64,000 nucleotides of DNA from Alphaproteobacteria bacterium (GTDB lineage: Bacteria; Pseudomonadota; Alphaproteobacteria; Rs-D84): the NCBI GenBank assembly GCA_015062545.1, contig SUUL01000003.1, forward strand, positions 1 to 64,000. Direction: 5' to 3'. Position numbers and translations under genes: made by a program. Shown here one piece after another: positions 18,018-25,589 of the stretch. The notes under the pieces are model-generated. The model had not been told where the DNA came from, made no database searches, and saw only the letters and a list, made by a program, of their open reading frames with translations. Within the stretch, counting starts at the first letter, position 1; every line of letters starts with the position of its first letter.

Positions 18018-18902
18018 TTACACAACGCGGCGGCGAATCGCACCAAACATTGCAAACCCCAACAGCAGCACCATTATAAATATAAATATCGCCACAGATG
18101 TCTGCCCATATTCCGCAAATGGTAATTCCAGATTCATGCCATAATATCCAACAATCACTGTTGGCACAACCAAGATAATGTTCCACATCGTCAAACGATT
18201 AATGTTCGTATTGGAATCCATATTAATGATGCTTTCAAACGTTTCCTTGATTGATTTCAGCATTTTGCTGTACGACATCACGACTTCGGTTGCCTGTGAC
18301 AATTCAATACGTGCATCCTCGGCCAGTTCCTTGGCATCATCCGTCTTGACAAATCCACGCACCTTTTCCAATTTATCCAACACGGCAACATTGCCCTTGA
18401 TACCCGCCATGTACAGTGTATAACTGTTTTCAACCGACAACAGGTCCAGTAATTCTTTCTTGCGGATGCGTTCCGACAGCACACGTTTGGATGCCAACAC
18501 ACGTTTATTCAATTCTTTTAACATGCGCAAATAAGATTCCGCAATATAATAAATTATGTTCAAGATAAATTCTTCACGCGATGTCTTTTCAGATCGCTTT
18601 ATCTTATCCAACAGGTCGCAACGCTTGCGACAGACGGTTATTACCCGATTCGCAGAATAAATTATCGACAATGGTTCTGTATGCCACAAAATATCCGTTT
18701 CACGGTTAATAATCGGGAAACGCACAATAATAACTTTATAGTCATCTTCTACTTCGAATCTGGGCTGTTCATCTGGGTCCAAAATGTCAGAAATTGTATC
18801 TTCATCAATTTTGTATTCCGTCTGTAATTTTTCAAAGTCTTCGTGATCAGGGTTACCAACATTTACCCAAGAGAATGTCTTTAATTTTTCCGTCACAAAC
18901 AT
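18018..18902 (-). CDS. corA: CorA-family divalent cation transporter
   Basis: 294 residues. CorA proteins are pentameric inner-membrane channels for Mg2+ (sometimes Co2+/Ni2+ or Zn2+). The long N-terminal cytoplasmic part is acidic and helical, including the stalk helix; two membrane helices lie at the C-terminus, with the pore motif YYGMN just after the first. The basic tail AIRRRVV is typical. The start has AAAGGGGAA before it. First gene of a possible corA - Cys-rich - ppa - efp run. Confidence 0.9.
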   Translation of the reverse strand: MFVTEKLKTFSWVNVGNPDHEDFEKLQTEYKIDEDTISDILDPDEQPRFEVEDDYKVIIVRFPIINRETDILWHTEPLSIIYSANRVITVCRKRCDLLDKIKRSEKTSREEFILNIIYYIAESYLRMLKELNKRVLASKRVLSERIRKKELLDLLSVENSYTLYMAGIKGNVAVLDKLEKVRGFVKTDDAKELAEDARIELSQATEVVMSYSKMLKSIKETFESIINMDSNTNINRLTMWNIILVVPTVIVGYYGMNLELPFAEYGQTSVAIFIFIMVLLLGFAMFGAIRRRVV

Positions 18903-19041
18903 ATCGCATTCCCCTTTGTTTTACCGACACAATAATAACGGAAAAAAATCCGATTTGCAATATTTTCTGGGAAAAGAAAACCATATTTTATTTATCCACC
19001 ACATGATAATATCAATGCATAAACACACGGGGGAACATATC

Positions 19042-19485
19042 ATGGCAAAATTTCGGGTAAATACAAATTCACTGACCATTGCACATTACATATTATTGTT
19101 CTTGGTAACAGGGGTATGTATTGCCATTGTCGCATGGATTATGATAAGTCGCCATAACGCAACCCCAACGAACAATATATCAAAAAACATAACCCACATA
19201 TCGGGCAATACCCCATGCGTCAAGCGCACTATTGAAACGGTAAACAAATTATGGGAATACAATCCACGTGCGGTACCAACAAAATATTGGGATATTGCCA
19301 TGAACTATATGAACCAACCCATTACAACCACAACATACGGCATCTGCGAAGATGTGGCATACGTATGCCACCCAGGTCAAACAATGCGCGAATGTAACCC
19401 ATGCGCGGTGCCCAACGCACGCACATACGCACAATCTATGCATATTACAGATTCAATCCAATCTAATTGTAATTCTGGAAACTAA
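19042..19485 (+). CDS. small membrane-anchored protein with Cys pairs
   Basis: 147 residues from the ATG at 19042 (MAKFRVN, preceded by GGGGGA). One membrane helix (about residues 15-38) anchors an outer domain of about 105 residues with six cysteines. I see no family match. The outer domain is rich in Asn, Thr and Pro. It is divergent from corA and stops 5 bp before a tRNA gene on the other strand. Confidence 0.55.
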   Translation: MAKFRVNTNSLTIAHYILLFLVTGVCIAIVAWIMISRHNATPTNNISKNITHISGNTPCVKRTIETVNKLWEYNPRAVPTKYWDIAMNYMNQPITTTTYGICEDVAYVCHPGQTMRECNPCAVPNARTYAQSMHITDSIQSNCNSGN

Positions 19486-19490
19486 GATTA

Positions 19491-19567
19491 TGGTCGGGGT
19501 GACAGGATTCGAACCTGCGACCCCTTGCACCCCATGCAAGTACTCTACCAGGCTGAGCTACACCCCG
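19491..19567 (-). tRNA. tRNA-Pro (anticodon GGG)
   Basis: 77 nt with CCA encoded. The acceptor CGGGGTG pairs with CACCCCG, the anticodon stem CTTGC / GCAAG frames a loop with T33 and GGG, and the T arm GGTTCGAATCC is normal. Reads CCC (and CCU). Confidence 0.95.
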
Positions 19568-19647
19568 ACAACGAAACGATAGTATAATTAAATATCATAA
19601 ATTACAAATACTTTTTTTGGGTTTTATGTTTTGGGAAAAGGCTCGTA

Positions 19648-19676
19648 TTGTCTGACAAGGGGTACACATGTATCAT
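19648..19676 (+). promoter_or_regulatory. sigma-70-type promoter for the 35-aa Cys protein
   Basis: TTGTCT at 19648-19653 and TATCAT at 19671-19676, 17 bp apart. This fits the tiny gene that starts at 19728. Confidence 0.5.
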
Positions 19677-19727
19677 AAATCTGTCCGGACAAACAAAACT
19701 AAACAAAAAAACATAAAAGGATAGAAC

Positions 19728-19835
19728 ATGTCAAAAACAGAAAATAAAAATGGAAACTGCAAGCATTGTGGCAATGCACATGACAAAAAATGCGACAAAA
19801 AACCAGACAGCAAAACATCTTCTTGCGACAAATAA
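19728..19835 (+). CDS. 35-residue Cys/Lys-rich small protein
   Basis: Complete small gene: ATG at 19728 with AAAAGGAT upstream, 35 codons, TAA, then an intrinsic terminator 4 bp later, and a promoter 52 bp upstream. The protein is hydrophilic and Lys-rich, with NCKHCGNAH (a CxxC plus nearby His) and two further cysteines near the C-terminus, which could bind a metal such as zinc. No signal peptide, so probably cytoplasmic. I know no family for it; the well-placed signals make a real gene likely. Confidence 0.62.
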   Translation: MSKTENKNGNCKHCGNAHDKKCDKKPDSKTSSCDK

Positions 19836-19839
19836 ACGC

Positions 19840-19859
19840 CCGCCCAAATGGGCGGTTTT
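19840..19859 (+). terminator. terminator of the 35-aa gene
   Basis: CCGCCC-AAAT-GGGCGG stem followed by TTTTG, immediately after the stop codon at 19835. Confidence 0.8.
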
Positions 19860-19943
19860 GTTAATATAAATTTTGTACTTGCACGAATCGGTTAAATATT
19901 ATTAGTATGCCATATCAACACATCACACCAAGGGAGAATATCC

Positions 19944-20321
19944 GTGATAATTGGCATAGGAATTGATTTGGTAGAATGTGGCCGTTTCTTGGACTGGTCT
20001 GCATTCAAAAAACAACGTATTTTCACAAAAAAAGAATTGGAATACGCCGATAACGACAACGCAAATTCAGAACGTCATCTGGCAAATTTTTGGGCCGCAC
20101 GCGAGGCTTTCTTAAAAGCAATCGGCACAGGCTTTGGTGATGACATCGCTTTTTCTGATGTATCTGTCGCACACAATGATGCCGGCCGCCCAGAATTATT
20201 AATCACCGGTGGTGCCAAGGCCGCATTAAAAGAACTATCGGGTGGAAATGTAAATATACATTTATCCATAACCGACCAATCTGATTATTGTGCCGCGATG
20301 GTTGTAATTGAAACGAAATAA
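19944..20321 (+). CDS. acpS: holo-[acyl-carrier-protein] synthase
   Basis: 125 residues, full length. It transfers 4'-phosphopantetheine from CoA to acyl carrier protein. The signatures GIGIDLVE (Mg-binding Asp) and FWAAREAFLKAIGTG are present. The start is GTG at 19944, with AAGGGAG in front; no ATG in this frame fits. It stands alone and ends at a bidirectional terminator shared with pgk. Confidence 0.95.
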   Translation: MIIGIGIDLVECGRFLDWSAFKKQRIFTKKELEYADNDNANSERHLANFWAAREAFLKAIGTGFGDDIAFSDVSVAHNDAGRPELLITGGAKAALKELSGGNVNIHLSITDQSDYCAAMVVIETK

Positions 20322-20325
20322 AAAA

Positions 20326-20346
20326 CCGCCAAATGGCGGTTTTTTA
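20326..20346. terminator. bidirectional terminator acpS/pgk
   Basis: Stem ACCGCC-AAA-TGGCGGT, flanked by A-runs on the left and T-runs on the right, between convergent acpS and pgk. Works on both strands. Confidence 0.85.
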
Positions 20347-21516
20347 TTCTGCGTTTTCCAAAATTGCAATTCCCGGTAACGTACGTCCTTCTACAAATTC
20401 CAGAAATGCACCACCACCAGTGGACACGTATGTTATGTCGCCTTTGACACCGCATGCCTGCAATGCCGCAACTGTATCGCCACCACCGACAATACTTTCC
20501 AGTTTACCTGCGCGCGTTTGTTCTGCAATCGCATTTGCCAACGCAAAAGACCCATACGACCATGTCGGCATCCATTCTGCCATACCAACCGTTCCATTCC
20601 ATATCACAGTCGCCGCACTTTTTATTGCCGCGACATCACGTTCTGTGGTTAATTTTCCCGCATCAATAATAATATCGTCATCATCAAAATCTTTATATTC
20701 TTTATCTGTACGCGCGGCATCTGGCGCAAAAGTTTTTGCAACACCTTTGTCAATCGGCAATAAAACCTGACAATTATTTTGTTTTGCAAATTCCAATATT
20801 TCCAATGCAACATCTTTCTGGTTTGCTTCATACAACGAATCGCCCACCTTGGCCCCCAATGCATAATTAAAGGTCGTCCCCAATGCGCCACCAACAATCA
20901 ATGTGTCAGACAACTTTGCCAACGCCTTTAACACACCTATTTTGGTTGAAACTTTGCTGCCGGCGACAATGGACAACAATGGCCTTTTTGGATTTTCCAT
21001 AACCTGTGCCAAATGTTCAATTTCCGATGCCAACAACGTTCCCACATACGATGGCAATATTTCTGCCACCCCAACGGTACTGGCGTGCGCACGATGCGAC
21101 ACTGCAAACGCATCATTTACAAACAAGTCAAACCCGCGCGCCAAATCTGCGGCAAATGTTGGGTCGTTTTTTTCTTCGCCCTCATAAAAGCGTACATTTT
21201 CCAACAATACCACATCACCATCTTGCATTTGTTCCAAGAAGTCCTTGTCCAAACAATCTGGAATCAATTTTATTCCCATAAATTCTGCGATTGGGGACAA
21301 AGTAAATTCCATATTACGTTCGCCTTTTGGACGACCACGGTGCGCAACAATGGCAACACGCGCCCCTGCATTACGCAACATATTGATTGTTGGCATACTT
21401 TGTTCAATACGAAACGCATCTGTAATTTTACCATCAACAATCTGGACATTAAAGTCATCACGCAACAAAACATATTTTCCACGAACATCCAGATTTTCAA
21501 TCGTGCGAAGTTTCAT
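20344..21516 (-). CDS. pgk: phosphoglycerate kinase
   Basis: 390 residues, normal length. Glycolytic enzyme making ATP from 1,3-bisphosphoglycerate. Recognised from LRDDFNVQ, AHRGRPKG, LLENVRFYEGE, SIVAGSKVSTKIG and GGGDTVAAL (nucleotide-binding). It overlaps the end of rnhB by 20 bp, so translation is probably coupled. Confidence 0.97.
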   Translation of the reverse strand: MKLRTIENLDVRGKYVLLRDDFNVQIVDGKITDAFRIEQSMPTINMLRNAGARVAIVAHRGRPKGERNMEFTLSPIAEFMGIKLIPDCLDKDFLEQMQDGDVVLLENVRFYEGEEKNDPTFAADLARGFDLFVNDAFAVSHRAHASTVGVAEILPSYVGTLLASEIEHLAQVMENPKRPLLSIVAGSKVSTKIGVLKALAKLSDTLIVGGALGTTFNYALGAKVGDSLYEANQKDVALEILEFAKQNNCQVLLPIDKGVAKTFAPDAARTDKEYKDFDDDDIIIDAGKLTTERDVAAIKSAATVIWNGTVGMAEWMPTWSYGSFALANAIAEQTRAGKLESIVGGGDTVAALQACGVKGDITYVSTGGGAFLEFVEGRTLPGIAILENAE

Positions 21517-22120
21517 TTTTTATCCTTTCTTTTATTGGCCCAAAACTTTTCCTGTAGTGTTGATTTATACCATATTTTTCAATCGCCTGCAAATGAGATT
21601 GTGTCGGATATCCGGCATTTTTATCCCACCCATACTGTGGAAATTGCATTGCCAAATCATGCATAATCGCATCCCTGGTTTCCTTGGCCACAATGGATGC
21701 CGCCGCGATTGACAGGGACTTGGCATCCCCTTTGACAACCGGCATACCATTCAATTTCTGCGGCAACCTGTTCCCGTCCACCAAACAAAACTGGGGCGAA
21801 CAAGACAATTTGTTTACCGCACGCAACATGGCGGTCATGGATGCCCATAATATGTTCATTTCGTCTATCTCGGCCGGACTGCATTCCGCCACCGCCCATA
21901 TTGTATTTTGTTTTATCCATTCAAACGCAGCGGCACGCTGACGTGGTGTCATCTGCTTGGAATCACGTATTACCACAGGTATATCAATATCACGATTTGG
22001 AAATATTACCGCCGCAGCCACCACGGGCCCACACAATGGCCCACGCCCTGCTTCGTCCACACCGGCCACCAACCGATACCCAGATGCATTTTCCAAACCA
22101 AAATCAGGATTAATTTTCAT
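21497..22120 (-). CDS. rnhB: ribonuclease HII
   Basis: 207 residues. It removes RNA from RNA-DNA hybrids and single ribonucleotides from DNA. The catalytic Asp-Glu pair lies in GVDEAGRGPLCGPV near residue 20, with the later acids in LVDGN and KGDAKSLSIAAASIVAK. First gene of a short operon with pgk. Confidence 0.95.
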   Translation of the reverse strand: MKINPDFGLENASGYRLVAGVDEAGRGPLCGPVVAAAVIFPNRDIDIPVVIRDSKQMTPRQRAAAFEWIKQNTIWAVAECSPAEIDEMNILWASMTAMLRAVNKLSCSPQFCLVDGNRLPQKLNGMPVVKGDAKSLSIAAASIVAKETRDAIMHDLAMQFPQYGWDKNAGYPTQSHLQAIEKYGINQHYRKSFGPIKERIKNETSHD

Positions 22121-22166
22121 ACCACCAACATAGCACCAAAAAGCAAATTTTCAAAAGCAAATTTTG

Positions 22167-22196
22167 TTGACAAATTTGATTTTATGTGCAATATTT
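22167..22196 (+). promoter_or_regulatory. promoter giving a probable leaderless mRNA
   Basis: A consensus TTGACA (22167-22172) and an AT-rich -10 (ATATTT, 22191-22196) place the transcription start at about the ATG at 22203, and no ribosome binding site is visible. Confidence 0.45.
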
Positions 22197-22202
22197 TTAT
22201 AC

Positions 22203-22448
22203 ATGGATAACAAAAACACTAATTTTAACAATAACAACAAACCAAACGCATACGACATAATTATCATGTTGCATATTGGCTTGAACGGTATCGCCACAGG
22301 TCACAGCATTCGCATAATACGCCAGCTGATAAACAATCAGGGCGATGACAAAAATGCAATTCTTGCTCTTTTATTAAGCCTTGGTGTAATGGCATATACC
22401 GCCCAACGCGCGTATGACATCTATAAAAAGAATCAAAATCAGCGATAA
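22203..22448 (+). CDS. hypothetical 81-residue protein
   Basis: 81 residues. The N-terminal 15 are Asn/Lys-rich; two hydrophobic stretches (about 17-30 and 50-67) could be one or two membrane helices, and the C-terminus is basic. No family recognised. The ATG lies only 6 bp after the -10 box, so the mRNA is probably leaderless. The next gene begins 25 bp downstream on the same strand. Confidence 0.5.
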   Translation: MDNKNTNFNNNNKPNAYDIIIMLHIGLNGIATGHSIRIIRQLINNQGDDKNAILALLLSLGVMAYTAQRAYDIYKKNQNQR

Positions 22449-22473
22449 ATCTGAAAACAAACAAGGTAAGAAC

Positions 22474-23055
22474 ATGTCCACAAAGCCCAAAACATATACA
22501 TTAACCCAACGCGACTATGATATTTTATTATCATCCGTATTGCACAACCCGATTGCCTTGGGTGTACTGCAACGTATTGCCGGCAACACATCCGATAAAT
22601 TGGATGAAAACAAGATGTCAGAATTATTTAGCGCTAACTATCATGGCATTACATACTTTAATTTTGAGACAAACAAATGGAATCGCAATAATTACAAAAT
22701 CGATGCCAAAAAACACCAAGGCATTGATACAGTCCACGCCCAGGAATTAAAACGCAACATTGAACAAGATCCAAACATGCGCGACATCGAAGTAATCGCT
22801 GCGGTTGCCATGACAATCAACGAACCCGATTATCCTGGATGGGGCGAAATTATTCACAATCCAAAATTCAGTGCCACCGGCAAAAGTGTTATTGGCACAA
22901 TCGTTCGCCGCGACAAACGCACAGGGAAAATCTTGCCGGTTACATCAGAATGGATGGGCATACATCAAATGCAACCACGCAGTTTTGTTTTCAATGGTTT
23001 CAGATACTTTGATTTTGCCCGCATATTTCGTAAAACATACGGATTGGAAAAATAA
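22474..23055 (+). CDS. hypothetical 193-residue protein
   Basis: 193 residues, start at MSTKPKTY with AAGGTAAG upstream. Soluble, mixed charged, no signal peptide or membrane helix. I recognise no domain. It contains a Trp/Gly/Pro stretch (EPDYPGWGEIIHNPKF) and a basic segment (VRRDKRTGKIL). It ends at a clear terminator and is probably co-transcribed with the gene at 22203. Confidence 0.5.
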   Translation: MSTKPKTYTLTQRDYDILLSSVLHNPIALGVLQRIAGNTSDKLDENKMSELFSANYHGITYFNFETNKWNRNNYKIDAKKHQGIDTVHAQELKRNIEQDPNMRDIEVIAAVAMTINEPDYPGWGEIIHNPKFSATGKSVIGTIVRRDKRTGKILPVTSEWMGIHQMQPRSFVFNGFRYFDFARIFRKTYGLEK

Positions 23056-23057
23056 AA

Positions 23058-23077
23058 ACCGCCAATGGCGGTTTTTA
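23058..23077 (+). terminator. terminator after the 193-aa gene
   Basis: ACCGCC-AA-TGGCGGT stem followed by TTTTATTTT; the A-run on the left may let it also serve the minus-strand gene at 23083. Confidence 0.8.
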
Positions 23078-23082
23078 TTTTA

Positions 23083-23739
23083 TCAATATTTACACTCACC
23101 AGAAACATCAAAATATCCCGTTTCGTCTTCATATGATGTCCCCTGATTTATATAACACCCCTCAATACCTTTATTATGAACATCTACAGTCGTGGACGCA
23201 TTCAATTTAACAGATATATTTGCATCCGATGTTCCCCGCAACGGGCAAGGTTTACATTCCGTTCCAGAAACATAATACCCCGCCTGACAATACGTACCAC
23301 TTTGTATATTAGTTGTAACAATATTTATAGACCTGCCGTTTAACACCTCTGTTTTTTGGGTTACAGTACAAATATCTTTAATTTTGCCCCCAGCATAATT
23401 ATTGCTATTTATTTCATAACAAACACTTTGTGCGGGACAATACTGCAGGGCTAAATATGTACACAACAAGCCATTCCCATCTGGACACCGATTATCTTTA
23501 AAACAACATCTAAATAGACTATCATTCTCTGGTAACTCTGTCCAATCATTACACACCGCCCGGACACACCTACCATTATATTTCATATATCCCTTATAAC
23601 ACCCATAATCGCATCCATGTAATTCAAAGCATTTATCTTCAGCCCCCTCAATCACTGTAGATTCTTCATCATCGACACAACATGTTACAGTCTCAAAAGA
23701 GAAAGCCTGCGCATCACAAACAAACAAACAAACAAACAA
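23083..23739 (-). CDS. secreted Cys-rich protein, apparently phase-variable (off as sequenced)
   Basis: The mature protein (about 210 residues, over 20 cysteines, CxxC modules, ending SGECKY) belongs to the secreted Cys-rich group of this window. The only good start is the ATG at 23760-23762, with AGG nine bases upstream; it would give a signal peptide beginning MIKHSLFVC. Eight TTTG units follow that ATG, and with eight units the ATG frame does not join the Cys-rich frame but stops after about 25 codons. Nine or six units would restore the frame. Within the repeat only TTG codons without a ribosome binding site are in frame. I therefore read it as a contingency gene in the off state; an assembly error in the repeat is the alternative. 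Confidence 0.6.
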   Translation of the reverse strand: MFVCLFVCDAQAFSFETVTCCVDDEESTVIEGAEDKCFELHGCDYGCYKGYMKYNGRCVRAVCNDWTELPENDSLFRCCFKDNRCPDGNGLLCTYLALQYCPAQSVCYEINSNNYAGGKIKDICTVTQKTEVLNGRSINIVTTNIQSGTYCQAGYYVSGTECKPCPLRGTSDANISVKLNASTTVDVHNKGIEGCYINQGTSYEDETGYFDVSGECKY

Positions 23740-23748
23740 ACAAACAAA
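23717..23748 (-). repeat. (TTTG)8 tetranucleotide repeat in the signal-peptide region
   Basis: Eight perfect CAAA units on the plus strand, TTTG on the coding minus strand. They encode the hydrophobic Leu-Phe-Val-Cys core of the signal peptide of the Cys-rich gene, so changes in number shift the reading frame. Confidence 0.95.
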
Positions 23749-23831
23749 CTATGTTTTATCATGCTTAACAACCTGAATATCATTACTGAATACAGTGTAC
23801 CAAAAACATGCACCGGTATGCAAACAAAAAA

Positions 23832-23852
23832 CCCACCGTTGGTGGGCTTTTT
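23832..23852 (-). terminator. terminator of carD
   Basis: CCCACC-GTT-GGTGGG stem with A- and T-runs on both sides, 19 bp after the carD stop codon. Confidence 0.8.
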
Positions 23853-23870
23853 TATTGGCATCTACCAAGA

Positions 23871-24431
23871 TTATGATTCGTCATCAATATCTTCTTCGTC
23901 ATCAACATCAACGGCATTCAAATCTATTTCTTTTGGCACACCCAAAATATCTTCTATTTTATCAGATGCCGCATCCAAATCCATTTTATGCAACACGGCA
24001 AATTCCTGGGCCATACGTTCCAAGGCACGCAAATAAAGCTGACGGGCAGAAAAAGTCATCGTATCTGCCGCACTGCGCCGCTGCAAGTCACGTACAACTT
24101 CGGCCAATTTCATGGGATCACCAGAATTAATATTTTCTTCGTATTGTGCGGCCCTGCGCGCCCAAATCATACGTTTTGCCCCTGCCTTGCCTTTGGCAGA
24201 AGAAATCGCTTCGTCCATTTTTTTCACACTGGTCAACGGACGCAAGCCGGAAATTTCTGCACGTTCCAACGGAACACGCAATGTCATATGATTACGTTCA
24301 AAATCAATGACCAACATTTTAATTTTTTGTCCCGCGATAGTTTGTTCTTCTACACGCAACAACTTACCAACACCTTGTGTTGGATATACAACATATTGTC
24401 CTGTTTTAAAATCTAACTTCTTACTTGGCAT
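23871..24431 (-). CDS. carD: CarD-family transcription regulator
   Basis: 186 residues. CarD binds the RNA polymerase beta subunit and stabilises open promoter complexes. The N-terminal RNA-polymerase-interacting domain (residues ~8-70) has GQYVVYPTQGVGKL and RVPLERA; the C-terminal helical DNA-contacting domain follows, with an acidic tail (DVDDEEDIDDES). Length and order match alphaproteobacterial CarD. Single gene ending at its own terminator. Confidence 0.93.
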   Translation of the reverse strand: MPSKKLDFKTGQYVVYPTQGVGKLLRVEEQTIAGQKIKMLVIDFERNHMTLRVPLERAEISGLRPLTSVKKMDEAISSAKGKAGAKRMIWARRAAQYEENINSGDPMKLAEVVRDLQRRSAADTMTFSARQLYLRALERMAQEFAVLHKMDLDAASDKIEDILGVPKEIDLNAVDVDDEEDIDDES

Positions 24432-24528
24432 AAATACACCCTTTTACGGTTGCCATTCCCTCTGCCCTACGTATTATACCACAAAAAACCAGAAAAACAA
24501 ATAATTGACGAAAAATATTTTCCCGCGA

Positions 24529-25071
24529 TTATCGCATACGGCGAATCGCCCCAGTTCTGCGAATCGTAGACGTACGTTTTTGTTCCACAGTATCCCCCTG
24601 TGTTACACAAACCCATTCATCATTTTTCAAGATAGCACTTTCACCCGCGGCACATTTTGGTTTTGCCAAACGCCACGCAAAGCAAGACCCTTTTTTATAA
24701 GAATGATACGTTACACTGTCCATTCCACCACGTGTATACATACCATATTGCGGATTCCATTCACCCCGCGTTTCACCCGCACACCAAACGCGTTCACCCC
24801 AACATTCAATCGTATTGCCATCAATATCTGTTAATTCAACGGGGGCACTTGTTTGACGGTATCCAGAATTTTCCTTGTCACCATTTCCCATCACCTTGCC
24901 AGTTTCCAAGTCATAACACCACAATTTCTGACATTCGTACGTTTCAATCCCATCAATATCTTTGCGTGATTTTTCATAAACATACCCGGCCCCGCATGAA
25001 AACGCAGCCGCCTGTGCAATATACGCACAGCCAAACAATGACAAAACAAGTGTTGCAAATCCCTTCTTCAT
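24529..25071 (-). CDS. secreted protein with conserved Cys and Trp residues
   Basis: 180 residues. Signal peptide (MKKGFATLVLSLFGCAYIAQA), then about ten cysteines with several WC pairs (KLWCYD, RVWCAG, EWVC) and a basic C-terminus with TIRR and AIRRMR. No family recognised; it looks like a smaller relative of the other disulfide-rich exported proteins. It lies between bamE and carD on the same strand. Confidence 0.55.
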   Translation of the reverse strand: MKKGFATLVLSLFGCAYIAQAAAFSCGAGYVYEKSRKDIDGIETYECQKLWCYDLETGKVMGNGDKENSGYRQTSAPVELTDIDGNTIECWGERVWCAGETRGEWNPQYGMYTRGGMDSVTYHSYKKGSCFAWRLAKPKCAAGESAILKNDEWVCVTQGDTVEQKRTSTIRRTGAIRRMR

Positions 25072-25117
25072 ACCAAGTATTTTACATTATTTCTGTTTCA
25101 TTAACAAGATAAAAAAA

Positions 25118-25132
25118 CGGGGTTACCCCCGT
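25118..25132 (-). terminator. terminator of the nifJ-bamE transcript
   Basis: ACGGGG-TTA-CCCCCGT type stem, followed on the minus strand by a T-run. Confidence 0.75.
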
Positions 25133-25135
25133 CTG

Positions 25136-25588
25136 TTATTGCCCCAATCCCGCAGGACTGAAACGTCCGATATTATTAAACAATTCTTCAATCGCACTAA
25201 GTTCAATCGCCGCAGGAATTTCCGTTTCCCCTTCTGCAATTACAACATTTGGCAAATCGGCATCATGTAATACCCGTGTTTTCAAGACACGATTTCCACG
25301 CACCCATGCCAACAGAACGGTTTCATTTGTAAATGTCGGTGCCAATGGCCCACGATAGTTTTCATCTGCACCAAAATAAATCCACACTTCATCCCCATAC
25401 ATCGTCTTGGATTGTGGTGCACCAACTTTGTCCACCAATTCTGCGGTTGTTTTTATATCCGCAACCTGTTCCTGCAAATCAGCCGGGAACACATACCCAC
25501 GATGCTTGGTCTGGAACGTACACGCCGCCAACGCCAACATGCCCAACAACATTATTTGTACTTTGCACTTTGCAATTTTAGCTTTCAT
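25136..25588 (-). CDS. bamE: BamE/SmpA-type outer-membrane lipoprotein
   Basis: 150 residues. Signal peptide with lipobox LAAC near residue 18, then the SmpA/OmlA fold (ELVDKVGAPQSKTMYGDEVWIYFG), which in other bacteria is the BamE subunit of the beta-barrel assembly complex. I chose the ATG at 25588 because AAGGAT lies at the right spacing. It starts only 1 bp after the nifJ stop codon, so it is translated from the same mRNA, an unusual partner for an envelope factor. Confidence 0.82.
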   Translation of the reverse strand: MKAKIAKCKVQIMLLGMLALAACTFQTKHRGYVFPADLQEQVADIKTTAELVDKVGAPQSKTMYGDEVWIYFGADENYRGPLAPTFTNETVLLAWVRGNRVLKTRVLHDADLPNVVIAEGETEIPAAIELSAIEELFNNIGRFSPAGLGQ

Positions 25589-25589
25589 A

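Noticed and set aside
23083-23739. Translation starting at TTG codons inside the repeat
   Set aside because: No ribosome binding site precedes them and an in-frame TAG lies just upstream; the ATG at 23762 is the better start.
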